Assembly: GCA_021432635.1 (NCBI GenBank)
Contig: MU270030.1
Span: 681,823 to 745,822, forward strand
Direction of reading: 5' to 3'
From: Thozetella sp. PMI_491
Taxonomy: Eukaryota; Ascomycota; Sordariomycetes; Chaetosphaeriales; Chaetosphaeriaceae
DNA length: 64,000 nucleotides
Shown here: piece after piece, positions 11,970-21,617 of the stretch
Position numbering within the stretch: the first letter of the stretch is position 1
Layout: each line of letters opens with the position of its first letter
Program-made: the position numbers and the translations under genes
Notes under the pieces: generated by a model
What the model was told of the DNA's origin: nothing
The model's input: the letters and a program-made list of their open reading frames with translations, nothing else
The model's database searches: none

Positions 11970-13737
11970 GATCGCAGCAGTCACGTTGTTTGCGGCTCAA
12001 ATAAAGCACGCGGACAGTCAGGGTCCAATAGATTTTCAGTGCTAGACAGGACGGGCGGCAGCGGATTGGGGGAGAGACGTCTCACAAAGCAAGGTTTTCT
12101 AAAGAGAATCCGAGTTCGCTACACGTTGGTCCTAGGTAGATCATGGCGGCGCAACCCTATGTTAAGTCCCCCTGCCCCTCGTCCTTAACCGGAATTAAAT
12201 CCTACCTCACCACCACCTGCCGCGCAGCAGAGACCGGACTATTATTATCCGGCAAAGCTACGGCAGCAGGGACCAGCCGAACATACGACGCCACAGGGCA
12301 TGTGTGGTCTTACCGAAGCATTGCTAAGCGCCGCCGAGCGGCGGCGGGGCTCGCGGACCATGGCAGGGAAATGCAGGCCAGCCTGCAGACAGTGGTCGTT
12401 GGGGGCTTCTCTGTCCTTGCGGTTCACGCGCACGGGTGGCTGGTGGATGGCACCATTTCGCCGCTTTGAGAGCAGTTTGTGCAACCACCGGCGTAGACAT
12501 TCAGAGCGCCCTGTCAGGAACACTCAAAATCGCCTTTTTGTCCGCGTCCGAGAGGGCATTGTGGTACCAAGACGGGGGCAGAGTCATGCTGCGCACCGGT
12601 TCTACCGCCTGAGTCAAGGACGCCCCACGCAACAACCTTGACCTAGATCTCTCACACCGGCGCCGTCGACCATCACCTGCACCAAATGGGATGGAGGCTA
12701 AGGGGAGGCTAGGAGGAACTGGGCATAGGACGCGGAGAGGAAATGCGGAGGAGAGGCGGGGAAGCGGGGATGATGGGCACGGCAGAGCGTTTGGGCGTTT
12801 CGTATCAGGAACGGCGACTCGACTCATGAAAACAGCTCGGCATTGATGACAAGTGTGGTCGAACTGTAGAAGCTCGCCGGCCCGGAGCCCACGGCCCGCG
12901 GCGACTCTCCATAGCGCTTCGTCGCCATTCTCTTTTTGTATTTTCACGTCTCCCGTCACAATCGGAATGCTTCTCTCTGCAGGGGCATCTACAGCGTGCT
13001 CAGCGGACCAGCACTCCTGAGATAGAATGTCCGGTATAACCCAGTGGCTTTCAAAGTAGTCAATCCGGGCGCATCGTAGGAGTTATACGCGCTGGGGTTA
13101 GCAAGAACCGCTGTAGTTCACTTACAACTAGCTTCAGACAACGTTGAGATAGATCCTAGAAGTCCAGAACGAGTAAGGGGCGGCTCAGATCTAGCAATAT
13201 TACCCAAGAATGTGTATAACTCGCTTCCAATGATCTCGACGTGCGGCCTTCGCCCAAGCATGCGCGATCTCAAGAGTTCCTGCAGGGACGGGCCGCTGTC
13301 GATGCAGCGGAACTTTTCACATAGGTTCTCTATAGGCTCCTCGGAGATCTTGACAGCCTTCTTAGCGTCAGCACCATGCACTCCTAAATTCACACCAGTA
13401 ACACGCCGAGGCGAGGAGACAGAGGTTACAGCAGTACTGATACATGTACGGATTTTTTTTCTTCTTCTTCTCCATTAGACGGGTCTATATGGGCGTGCTA
13501 TCGTTACGTGATGTTTCGTCTACTACTCCATCGCCACCAGGCCGAAAACGCCTATCGGGCTCTAGCATCCTCCGAGCCATCTCTCCTAGAATCATGCGGC
13601 CACAAGTAATGTGGCTCGAGTGAGCTCGCCCCCCTCTTGTGCGAGGGGAAAAGCGGGCATAAGGAAACAGGGGTATCATGCAAGGAACAAGAGCGCAAGG
13701 TAAGACGTGACAATGCAATGAATGGGACTCGCCCGGC
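11970..13737. other. Intergenic, no supportable gene
   Basis: The stretch lies between the start of the monooxygenase and the stop of the CCCH gene. Open frames at 12501-12959 and 13118-13393 (minus) read partly like protein (for example LPPSWYHNALSDADKKAI and EPIENLCEKF), but both open with GTG. The only intron I could place in the second would be 34 bp, too short for a fungus. They may be gene remnants or chance. Confidence 0.5.
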
Positions 13738-15240
13738 TCACAGCTCGATGAAATCCCGCTGGTCCGCGAAGCTGCTGTCGCCGGCGGCATCCTGGCCGAT
13801 GAACTCGTCGACCTCGTCCGAATCCACGTCGAAGCTGTCGACCGACTCGCCGTCGTCGTCGCTAGAGACATCATCCATCTCGGCGTCCGCGTCCGCGGCT
13901 GCGCTCTCGTCGACCTTGCGGAGGACGCTTGCCCTCTCTCGGTGCGGGAGCTTACAGCCCTTGTTCTTACACTTGCCGTGGTTGCTGAAGTCGGGGCATT
14001 CGAAGACGTGGCGATCGGGGCACTCAAGTCCCTTCTCGCAGTAGCCGTAGAGGCCAAAGGCCCGGCACACGGGGGCGCTGGGAGACGTCTTGTTGTGGGC
14101 ATACCTGCAGCTCGGTTTAGTGCAGCCATCGCGCAGGAAGTGCATGCAGGTCGGGATGCGCTGGGGGGTGAGATCATGGGACAGGTCACACGAGTCCCCG
14201 TTGAAGCATTGCTGCTTCTGCAGAAAGTGGGTGCAGACGGCGACCCGCGCAGCGTCGTGGAGGTAACGGCATCGGGGGCCTTTCGCACAGGATCCTGCGC
14301 TTGAGTCAGTGGGGGACGAACCTACCGAAGCCCAGCCGGGTCGACGTGGTCTCGGGTGCGCGCAGAGCAGGGGAATACCGGTCGTGGAGAACGTCTTGCA
14401 GGCCACATTGACCTTCTTGATGGCGCCCGATTGTCTGCAGAGCCGGTGTGTCAGCGGAGGTGCGCAGGGGCGTCGTTCAACATACCGCTGCGCCTTGACG
14501 ATGCCGTGGCGATACAGGTTGCCGTTCTTGCTGCGGTAGAACCGGACCCCGCCGACGATAGCCATCTTGGGTGTGGCCTTGGGGGCGGTGCCGTCACCTG
14601 CAACTCGGTGAGCGCCGCTGGTCCGCAAGCCAGACGCGGGCAGGTGCGACCCACCAGGAACCTTGACGAGCTTGCTGCCGTTCTTGGCCACGACGAAGCG
14701 CACGCCTTCGATCTCGAGCTCGTACTTCCCCGTCGCCGCCACTGCTGCGCTCCCCTTGAGGCTGGTGACGTGGTGGAAGAGCTTGGAGCGCTCTCGCTCG
14801 TTGCGGGCCACCTGCTTCTGCCGCTGCGTCTGCTCGATAGCCCGCGCGCGCGACTGCGCCTCTTTCTCGTACACCGACGCGTTGATCAGCTGGAGGTGGC
14901 GGTCGGTCTTGGTTACCCACGAGCTGCCAGATGCACTCGTCGCTGCGGCCGGGTTCGTCTGCGACGCGCCGTTAAGCACGAGGGACCGGTGTCGATGGGC
15001 ATGCGGACGTCCTCGCGAGGCGTAGCCGCCTCGGGCACGGCTGGAATAGCTCGCTTTTCTCGCAAATCCGTCAACGTGGCTGCCCATGTTGTAGGCATAT
15101 AGACGGACGGACATACGCTGATACGGGTGGTAGTGGGCCGGCGCGGACGCCAGGCCGGCCTGCTGGTTCTTCTTCCTGTTGATCTGGCCCGCCAACTGGC
15201 CGATCTTGGCCAAGATCTCCTGGTCTTCGGCTGATGTCAT
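13738..15240 (-). CDS. red5: CCCH zinc-finger protein, Red5/ZC3H3-like
   Basis: Predicted nuclear RNA-binding protein. The family (fission yeast Red5, human ZC3H3) links polyadenylation, RNA export and exosome-mediated RNA elimination. Exons (minus): 15240-15117, 15053-14486, 14434-14379 and 14294-13738, giving 434 residues. Five consecutive CCCH fingers fill the C-terminal half: CAKGPRCRYLH, CTHFLQKQQCFNGDSCDLSH, CMHFLRDGCTKPSCRYAH, CRAFGLYGYCEKGLECPDRH and CPDFSNHGKCKNKGCKLPH. The tail is strongly acidic (AEMDDVSSDDDGESVDSFDV). The N-terminus is short-repeat, Gly/Arg-rich (RARGGYASRGRP) and is followed by a basic helix with many Arg, Gln and Glu. Removing introns two and three joins the fingers cleanly. 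Intron one has a perfect GTATGT donor but an AAAG acceptor; the frame also reads through it, so intron retention would add 21 residues. It is divergent from tfg2. The orthology is from finger number and order. Confidence 0.85.
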   Translation of the reverse strand: MTSAEDQEILAKIGQLAGQINRKKNQQAGLASAPAHYHPYQRMSVRLYAYNMGSHVDGFARKASYSSRARGGYASRGRPHAHRHRSLVLNGASQTNPAAATSASGSSWVTKTDRHLQLINASVYEKEAQSRARAIEQTQRQKQVARNERERSKLFHHVTSLKGSAAVAATGKYELEIEGVRFVVAKNGSKLVKVPGGSHLPASGLRTSGAHRVAGDGTAPKATPKMAIVGGVRFYRSKNGNLYRHGIVKAQRYVERRPCAPPLTHRLCRQSGAIKKVNVACKTFSTTGIPLLCAHPRPRRPGWASVGSSPTDSSAGSCAKGPRCRYLHDAARVAVCTHFLQKQQCFNGDSCDLSHDLTPQRIPTCMHFLRDGCTKPSCRYAHNKTSPSAPVCRAFGLYGYCEKGLECPDRHVFECPDFSNHGKCKNKGCKLPHRERASVLRKVDESAAADADAEMDDVSSDDDGESVDSFDVDSDEVDEFIGQDAAGDSSFADQRDFIEL

Positions 15241-15445
15241 TCTAGTCGTGCGTCCTGTCAGGTTAGCTGCACGATGGTGGAGGGATGATCCGGCGCCTGC
15301 GATTCGGGTCGTGGTTGCAACTGTGTCACGGCTGCCTCTATCGTCTGGGTGAGTAGGTGGGCAGTTGAAAGTTTCATGAAAGTAGGCAACGCTTTTTTGA
15401 CGCAAACTAAAGTAGACAGACGCCTAGGCTTTGATGAAAAATGAA

Positions 15446-15451
15446 TATAAA
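15446..15451 (+). promoter_or_regulatory. TATAAA element
   Basis: A canonical TATAAA hexamer sits about 300 bp before the tfg2 ATG and 206 bp before the red5 ATG. Position allows a role for either gene; no transcript start is known. Confidence 0.35.
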
Positions 15452-15475
15452 GAGAGGCAAATAGCGCCCACAGGA

Positions 15476-15483
15476 CCAATCGG
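15476..15483 (+). promoter_or_regulatory. CCAAT box (CCAATCGG)
   Basis: Matches the CCAATCR core bound by the fungal HapB/C/E complex. It is paired with a second box 51 bp downstream in the same divergent promoter. The DNA-contacting subunit HapB is encoded at 62982-63842 of this window. Confidence 0.45.
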
Positions 15484-15526
15484 AGGGCTAGACGGGACCC
15501 GCGAGCTGCCGATGATGAGTAATATA

Positions 15527-15534
15527 CCAATCAG
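15527..15534 (+). promoter_or_regulatory. CCAAT box (CCAATCAG)
   Basis: A perfect CCAATCA-type core 51 bp from the preceding box and in the same orientation, about 213 bp before the tfg2 ATG. Confidence 0.45.
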
Positions 15535-15746
15535 ATGACCTAATACTTACCCTAATCAGAGAGTAAGATATCTTACATTACAGAACAGGCACGGATGACA
15601 TAACTGAAAGAGAGTGACTTAGGTAAGGTATGTATGTACCTGACCTCTCCGCTGCTGAGGACCCGTCCTTCATGGCAACTTGGATTCAGGCTCCTCTCAC
15701 CCCGGATTTCCTGCACCCCCGACACATCACCACTCGCGCGCGCAAA

Positions 15747-16965
15747 ATGGCCGATCCGGTGCGCATCAAACCAGAGCCCGAGGCAGCCTCGCCCATGGCC
15801 GACGACGAGCTCGACGACGCCGGCGATCTGGAGTTTTTCGACACGCAGAACCCCGACAACCCGCTCGGCAAGCTCTACCTCACGCGCCTCCCCAACTACG
15901 TCTGGCAGGCTTGGAACTCGCTCGATGACGACGCCGAGATCCAGCTCGGTACGATCCGCCTTTGGAACCAGAACGGCAAGGTCCGTCTCGAGGCGCAGGA
16001 AACACTGCCCGGCGGCCGCTGACATCCCTCACAGGACAAGCTGCAGCTCCTGCTCAAGAACAACCTCGCCCAGCACCAGCGCCTCCCCAAGGAGTACGAC
16101 CTCGACATCGCCGACCCCGATGTCAAGAGCACCTTCATCTTTACCGAGCAGGACCTCCCGAGCTATGCAGCTAAGAACAAGCAGAAGGCAGACGCCATGG
16201 CCCAGGGCATCCCGTCGCACCTCTTGAGGCAGCAGACCAAGCCGTCCGACTCCGAGGGGTTCGAGCGCGGCAAGAGGAGATTCGTGCAGTCCCGGAGGGC
16301 CATCCCGAGTAGGTGCCGATCCCGCGCATCAGGACCGCGGTCGCTTCGCTGACACCCCCCAAAGAGAAGACGGCCATCGCCGGCAGGGTACGCCATGAGC
16401 TCCACTGCACGCCCGTGCAGAACGCCGAGACGCTCCAGATCCTCAGCATGCGCGCGCTCGAGGCGCAACAGCCGAAGAAGCAGATCCGAGTCATGTCGAA
16501 CCTCCCGCCGAACGGCATCTCGAGCGAGAAGCAGTTCGAAGGCTTCATCGTGCGTACCCCCAGCCCTCCTACTCGCCCAGCCTTGCTAACCCCTTGCAGA
16601 AAACGACCGAGAAGCCGAGCAAGCAGAAGAAGATGGAGAACAAGACGGCCCGCTGGCCCGAGAACCAGCTCATGGACAAGATCATCGAGTGCTTCCAAAA
16701 GTTCACCTACTGGTCCATGAAGGCGCTCCGCGCCGAGATCCCCCAGCCCGAGGCCTTCATCCGCGAGGTCCTCGACCGCGTCGCCGTGTTACACCGTAGC
16801 GGCCGCTTCGCCAACCAGTGGGCCCTGAAACCCGAGTTCGCGCCCATGGTCCAACGCAAAGGCGCCATGCCCGGGAGCGAAACGACGGCGCCGCTCAAGC
16901 AGGATCCCGGCGACGAATCGGAGGAAGAGGACGATGGCGACGTCAAGATGGAGGATGTGCTTTAG
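15747..16965 (+). CDS. tfg2: Transcription factor TFIIF beta subunit (Tfg2/RAP30)
   Basis: Small subunit of TFIIF, which binds RNA polymerase II and stabilises the preinitiation complex. Exons are 15747-15980, 16035-16308, 16365-16549 and 16600-16965, for 352 residues. After an acidic start (ADDELDDAGDLEFFDTQNPD) comes the TFIIF dimerisation barrel (GKLYLTRLPNYVWQAW, IRLWNQNGKD, LLLKNNLAQHQRLPKEYDL), then a linker with FVQSRRAIPKKTAIAGRVRH. A winged helix follows (RWPENQLMDKIIECFQKFTY, WSMKALRAEI, FIREVLDRVAVLHRSGRFAN) and an acidic tail ending DVKMEDVL. The start was chosen at MADPVRIKPEPE because the family begins near the acidic region; frames upstream lack similarity. The first intron has a GTCCGT donor, but its CTGAC branch and CACAG acceptor are good. 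An AATAAA lies 127 bp after the stop. Confidence 0.94.
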
Positions 16966-17583
16966 TGGGTGCCCCGGCCACTCACCCGGCGCCGACATGT
17001 TCGAGTATAGGCGTTGTCTTTGGGGGGGAAGCTGCCCGGTTTTCGTGCCGTGGACGGCCCCTGGGTGGCAGCGGTGGATTTGATACCCATGAATAAAATA
17101 AAATGGCATTCCCAGGAGGGCAAAGGTTCCCGTGCATATGAGCCGCGGCGCAAGAGGCAGAAGAGAATCCTAGGGTCTATGTCTACTAATGCTGCCGGAT
17201 ACGTGCGTCGCCGAGCATTCCACCATGGGAGCATGATGGGCCAGGAAAAGGCAGTACAGTGGCTGCATTTCCTCAGGCACTCAAGTGGCGATTGCGGCGT
17301 ATGGCTCCTTGTGCTTGCCAGCTACGGAACCTACGTCCCCGAGCACGGCGGCGGGCCTCGATACGCAGCAGCCGCACCAGCTCCGAAGTGGTACGTCCGC
17401 ATTAGTGGCCGCAGAGTTTGTAGCTGGGACAAGACGGCTCACGCTGCGCCTGGGGTTGCGGCGAGGTGACTTGCTTTGATAGATATTCTTTAAAGTCACG
17501 CGTATTTTTAGTACCTAGCTTGGTCCACGCGATTTTGTTACCAAATTCGCTCTTTCCTCTAGCCACCACCGCTCACTTTTCCC
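16966..17583. other. Intergenic tfg2 / HAD gene, with poly(A) signal
   Basis: It contains the tfg2 3' flank with AATAAA and, just before the HAD gene, a pyrimidine-rich stretch (about 17545-17583) typical of fungal transcription start regions. The frame at 17014-17469 looks like a chance reading of the 3' flank. Confidence 0.55.
17092..17097 (+). terminator. AATAAA polyadenylation signal of tfg2
   Basis: A canonical AATAAA hexamer in an A-rich context 127 bp downstream of the tfg2 stop codon, with a further AATAAAATGG overlap just after it. Confidence 0.5.
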
Positions 17584-18644
17584 ATGCTTCGACACTACCT
17601 CTGTCGTCGTTTGACTAGCCGCTGGACCGCACCGGCCGTGTACGATACATCGGTACTGGCACTCGGGAGACACAGACGCCGCCTTTTCTGCGGCTCCCGA
17701 AACTTGCGCGCCATGCTTTCCGTTATCCTAGATTTCGACGGCACCGTTACCGAGAAGGACACCCTCGGTGTTTTGGCCCACTACTTCATCGACCTGAACC
17801 CCGAGAAGCGGGTGCACTGGGACCAAGCCGTCGAGCGATACGTCCGGGACCTACAGGCCTTCAACGATGCTTACCAGCCTGCCGAACCGGACCGTGTGGG
17901 CTCCCAGGCTGAGCTGGACTACTCGCGGGCCCAACGCAAGGTGGAGCACGCGTCGATCGAACGCGTCCAGCAGAGCGGTTTGTTTGATAGAGCCGAGCTC
18001 AACCTCACCCTGCAGAACCACCAGAGCGCCATGTACTTACTGGGTCAGCGCGCGGTTCAAGACGGCGTAGTCAAGATCCGACCGGGCTTTCGGGAGTTCC
18101 TCTCGACGATGCTGACGGCCGGCTCGAAGGTGGGCGTCTTGAGCCTGGTAAGCCATCACGACTGCGCGAGTTTCCCTCATCCAGCCCACCGCTGACCACT
18201 CCCGGCCACTAGAACTGGAGCACCGACTTCGTCAAGGGCGTGCTGAGCACCGTCGACGAGCGGGCCCCACACGAGCTCCGATACTGCACGAACAACATCG
18301 GCCACCGCAACGGCAACATCTGCGGGCCGACCTTGGTGCAGGAGGCGATGCTCACGGGCGAAGACAAGATGGCGCGCTGGCGTGAGATCTGCCCTACGAT
18401 GCCCATGGCGAGCGCTGTCTTCATCGGCGACGGCGCGATGGACCTGCAGTGCATGCTAGCAGCAAAGAAAGCAGTAGTGATAGCCCGCGACCCGGACGCC
18501 TCGTATCCGTACCGTGCGCTATGTAGGATCGGACATGAGGCGCCGCCCCCAGCAGCTGTCGGTTCTCGCTGGCGCTTCTGCTGCACCAAGGACTTTGGCG
18601 ACCTCGCGCGCCTCCTCCGGGGCGATCCGATCACCGGCACCTGA
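17584..18644 (+). CDS. HAD-superfamily phosphatase, possible dual start
   Basis: A haloacid-dehalogenase-fold phosphatase; the closest fungal family I can name is the YCR015C-like (Cto1) group, and the substrate is unknown. Exons are 17584-18147 and 18213-18644 (331 residues). Motif I is ILDFDGTVTEKD, with nucleophile D50 and acid D52 counting from the first Met. A cap region follows (RVHWDQAVERYV to LDYSRAQRKVE), then motif II near VGVLSLNWS, and the acidic motif IV FIGDGAMDLQCMLAA. A second Met at residue 44 (17713) starts the conserved core as MLSVILDFDGT. The preceding 43 residues contain about ten Arg and only one Asp, like a mitochondrial presequence. The 65-bp intron ends in a CTGAC branch and CTAG acceptor. 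Confidence 0.85.
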
Positions 18645-19121
18645 AAAGAGAGTGCAGCGAATCCTGCTGCCTGGGATGCCGTAGACATTACGCATGATAC
18701 ACCCGGCAACCCCAAGGCAATGCCGGCGAAGAATAGCGAGGAAAGCTTGGGTGGAGCATCCAGACTTGTACCCTTGTCTAGGGATGGGCAGGAAGCTCGA
18801 GGCAACGCAACAAAGACACTTGATGTAGATCGTCTCTCGTCTCTCCATTATAGTCTTTGTTTACACCTTTTTCCTTTGACATGGATTCGCATGGTAGTGT
18901 TCGCATTTATTGCCTTGCTGCTCCTACCGTGAACGCAGAGAACAAAGGTATAGTTCGGTGAACGCGACAGAATGCAAACAAGGGTATGGAGGTACGTAAA
19001 GGCAGTTCTGGACGTCCTCGAGGTCTTTAAGGTCCGAGATATCATTCTTTCCTTGGTCCCTGCGAAGACGCGGGAGATGCAACCCCAGCTTCTATCCTAC
19101 ACCCAACCTACTCTCGGCACG
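18645..19121. other. Intergenic between HAD gene and Cys/His-rich gene
   Basis: It holds the HAD 3' flank and the leader of the next gene. A good splice donor (AGGTACGT) at about 18990 suggests an intron in that leader. An in-frame upstream ATG at 18972 would extend the downstream protein by 50 residues. Confidence 0.45.
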
Positions 19122-19887
19122 ATGTGCTTCTACCACTGCATCTTCTATACCTGCAATCATAGAGCCTTGGGAGCCATCGTCCAACCGTGCACAGAGAGCT
19201 TCGACCAGGCTGGCGTGACTTGTCCTCAGAGGCAGCCACACCCCCTTCACACGATACGCAGGGAAGTAGACTGCGACGATTGCAAGGTAGCCAAGAAGAG
19301 GGCCGATGCGGTCTACTCAGACATGAACTTGACGCTCTCCAAGACCAAAGACCTGCTGCGGCAGCTACGTGAGCGAGTGGAGCGCAGGAACCGCAAGGGC
19401 GGAATACCGGCCGCCGCCAACGAGCTAGCGCGAAGGGTGGCCCAGCCCGAGAAGCCCTACTTTGAGACCATGGGCTGGAATGGCGACAGCGAGGCGTCCG
19501 GCGAGCCATTCCCGAAAGGATGGATCCACGCCCATAACATAAACGAGACTCAGACAGAGGTAGCCACAGGCGTGGCTGTGGATGCGCCCGGCTCGCGATG
19601 CACGCTGAGGAAGGACGAGCGGTACGTCGGAGGTACGTGCATCGAGTCCAGCTCCTGGGCGGAGAACCTTCGTATCACCCTAAGAGACTCTAGGAACATC
19701 AGCTCACGCAGTGCATCGCCGAGGGGCCCGCTACCTTGTGCTTCAGGTGCTAGCGAAGTCCCGTCGGAGGTGGAAGGGGTTGTCACGAAAGTAAGTGACA
19801 TCAACTCGTACTTCGAATGCTACTAGATCTTCCTGGCTTGCTGACTGTCTAATTCGATATGGGTAGAAAAGGGCCTATAGAACTTGA
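19122..19887 (+). CDS. Cys/His-rich protein of unknown function, putative zinc-binding N-terminus
   Basis: I do not recognise a characterised family. The protein starts MCFYHCIFYTCNH, and its first 55 residues carry regularly placed ligands: C-x-H near residue 11, then C at 23, C at 34, His near 40-43 and CDDC at 51-54. This is a plausible treble-clef-like zinc site, and short fungal proteins with an MC...CGH...C...C...CxxC start are common. The rest is a Lys/Arg-rich helix (LTLSKTKDLLRQLRERVERR) and a Ser-rich disordered tail. An in-frame ATG at 18972 would add 50 residues; I prefer 19122 because the Cys-rich module starts there. At the 3' end a perfect GTAAGT donor (19791), a CTGAC branch and a TAG acceptor (19866) suggest a 76-bp intron, replacing the unspliced end at 19826 with KRAYRT. 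Confidence 0.55.
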
Positions 19888-20596
19888 AGATTATGTATGA
19901 CAAACGCGTACTGCATCTAGTGATCGGCATGTCTAATAGTCGCTCTGGGCGAGCCCCTCCTAGACGGCAGGAGGCAGTGACTACCGTGTTTCGAGATCTT
20001 ACAGCGTCCTAGGTTCTCGACTGGGACCTTCTAGCCTATGGAGGCCCCTGGACAGACAAGAGGTACCTGGAGATGAGAGTTGGGGATTAACGCGTCATGG
20101 GTGCTGTGGTATACTAAACCGCCATCAACAAGATGGCGCAACTGAAAGTCATCTCGCAAGTCGAAACCAACGTGCAAAGACAATAGTACATAACCTGGAG
20201 ATTAAGGTATAAGTGGAGTTGGAGCCATAGGTTCTCTAGTCGTAAAGAGCCAGGCTTAGGTTAAGTACCTAATGGCAAGGTACTGTAGTTTCCTATTATT
20301 ATCCAAGTCTCCAATAATATACAAAGTCGGCTTTTCCGGGTATGGAAGTCACTACAGTTCCAAGTGGATCGTCCCTGGCACGAGCCTGGTTCATTGTGGG
20401 GGTGGCCCGTGCACAGAGCTAACGACCGAAGCGACGCCAGGAACAAACAGCTGAGAGCTTACGACCCTAAGTTTTCGGACGTCATTATCCAGGCCAATTC
20501 CCTACCAACAGCAAGCTCGGGTGCCGAACAACCTCCCTATCCGCTGCGGCTTCCGTTCCTTCGCCTCCCGATAGCCGATAGCAAGCAAGCGGCATC
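19888..20596. other. Intergenic upstream of lcl3
   Basis: A somewhat A/T-richer stretch with TAGGTT/TACCTA words (about 20255-20275) and no supportable gene. It should hold the lcl3 promoter. Confidence 0.5.
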
Positions 20597-21617
20597 ATGC
20601 CATGGGGGCTGTGGTCCTCGGAGGGCGGCTCTTCCGGCGGCAAGGCTGATGACGGCGCCTCGCCTCCACCTCCGCCTAAGGAGCCAGAGAGACCGTCCAC
20701 GAAGCCGCTCTCACCCCTGTCGCCCGACGCCACCCTCCCGACGACCATATTCTCGCCGTCGACGCGCGAACGCCCCAAGACGGAGCCCATATCGTGGAAC
20801 AACTCGCTCAATGCCATCGACTGGGAGCACTACCGCGAGCCCCGCCACTGGGTGCCCCCACTGCTGGCCGTGGCCACGGTGGTCGGGGCTCTCCAATTCT
20901 ACCGCTCCTACCTGAAACGGTTCCCCGGCACCAACCATATCAGCCCAGGCTTCTTCCGCCGGAGGAGCCTCTTGGGGAAGGTCACGCGCGTGGGCGACGG
21001 AGACAACTTCCACCTCTTCCACACCCCCGGCGGCGTCCTAGCCGGCTGGGGATGGCTACGACGCGTGCCGTCGGCCAGGAAGGACCTCAAGGGACGGACG
21101 GTATGATTCCCTCCCCACCGCGACCGCTGTTCCTTGCTGACAACACCTTGCTCTGCAGATTCCCATCCGCCTCGCCGGCATCGATGCCCCCGAAGTCGCC
21201 CACTTCGGCAAGCCAGGTCAGCCGTACGCCGAAGAGGCTCTTAGCTTCCTGCAGAGCTATATCTCGGGCAAGCGCGTGCGCGCCTACATCTACAAGCGGG
21301 ACCAGTACGAGCGTGTGGTCGCCACCGTCTTCCTCCGGACGCCGCCCTTGTTCCTGCGCCGCGACGTCGGCCTGGAGATGCTTCGGCGCGGGCTGGCACG
21401 AACCTACGAAGCCAAGACAGGCGCCGAGTTCGGCGGCGAGCTCGTCGAGAAGAAGTATCACACTGTGCAGGAGGAAGCCCGGCGGAAGGGGCGCGGTCTG
21501 TGGGCCGCCGAGAAGCCTAGCTTCTTTGGGCTGGGCCCGCGCAAGGAGATCGAGAGCCCCGGCCAGTACAAGGCCCGTATGCGAGGGCAAGACAAGGGAG
21601 ACGAAAGCAAGGCGTGA
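20597..21617 (+). CDS. lcl3: Lcl3, membrane-anchored staphylococcal-nuclease-like endonuclease
   Basis: A calcium-dependent TNase-fold nuclease; the yeast homologue is mitochondrial. Exons are 20597-21100 and 21159-21617 (320 residues). The N-terminus is Pro/Ser-rich and disordered. A single membrane segment lies at about residues 86-102 ([17 protein letters not shown]), followed by the nuclease domain: [55 protein letters not shown] and [16 protein letters not shown]. The catalytic set of the family is present (R172 and E180 in [10 protein letters not shown]220 in QYERVVA), as are acidic calcium ligands D136 and D177, so the enzyme should be active. The C-terminus ends in a basic tail ([15 protein letters not shown]). 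The 58-bp intron has a GTATGA donor, a GCTGAC branch and a GCAG acceptor. Confidence 0.93.

Larger units (their letters stand above)
15241..15746. promoter_or_regulatory. Divergent promoter red5 / tfg2
   Basis: These 506 bp between two ATG codons are noticeably richer in A and T than the surroundings. They contain a TATAAA (15446-15451, plus), two CCAATCR boxes (15476-15483 and 15527-15534) and TAGGTA-type words near 15618-15640. Both genes act in mRNA synthesis or processing, so shared regulation is plausible but only inferred. Confidence 0.55.

Noticed and set aside
12501-12959. Minus-strand frame containing LPPSWYHNALSDADKKAI
   Set aside because: It opens with GTG, the middle is low-complexity, and no donor joins it to a downstream exon. 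Kept only as a possible remnant.
13060-13393. Possible small two-exon gene on the minus strand
   Set aside because: It lacks an ATG (the frame opens with GTG and has a stop just upstream without Met), and the intron with a good GTAAGT donor would be only 34 bp.
15541-15560. ATACTTACCC, like the 5' end of U1 snRNA
   Set aside because: The match ends after nine bases and no stem-loop I or Sm site follows. More likely chance in the A/T-rich promoter.
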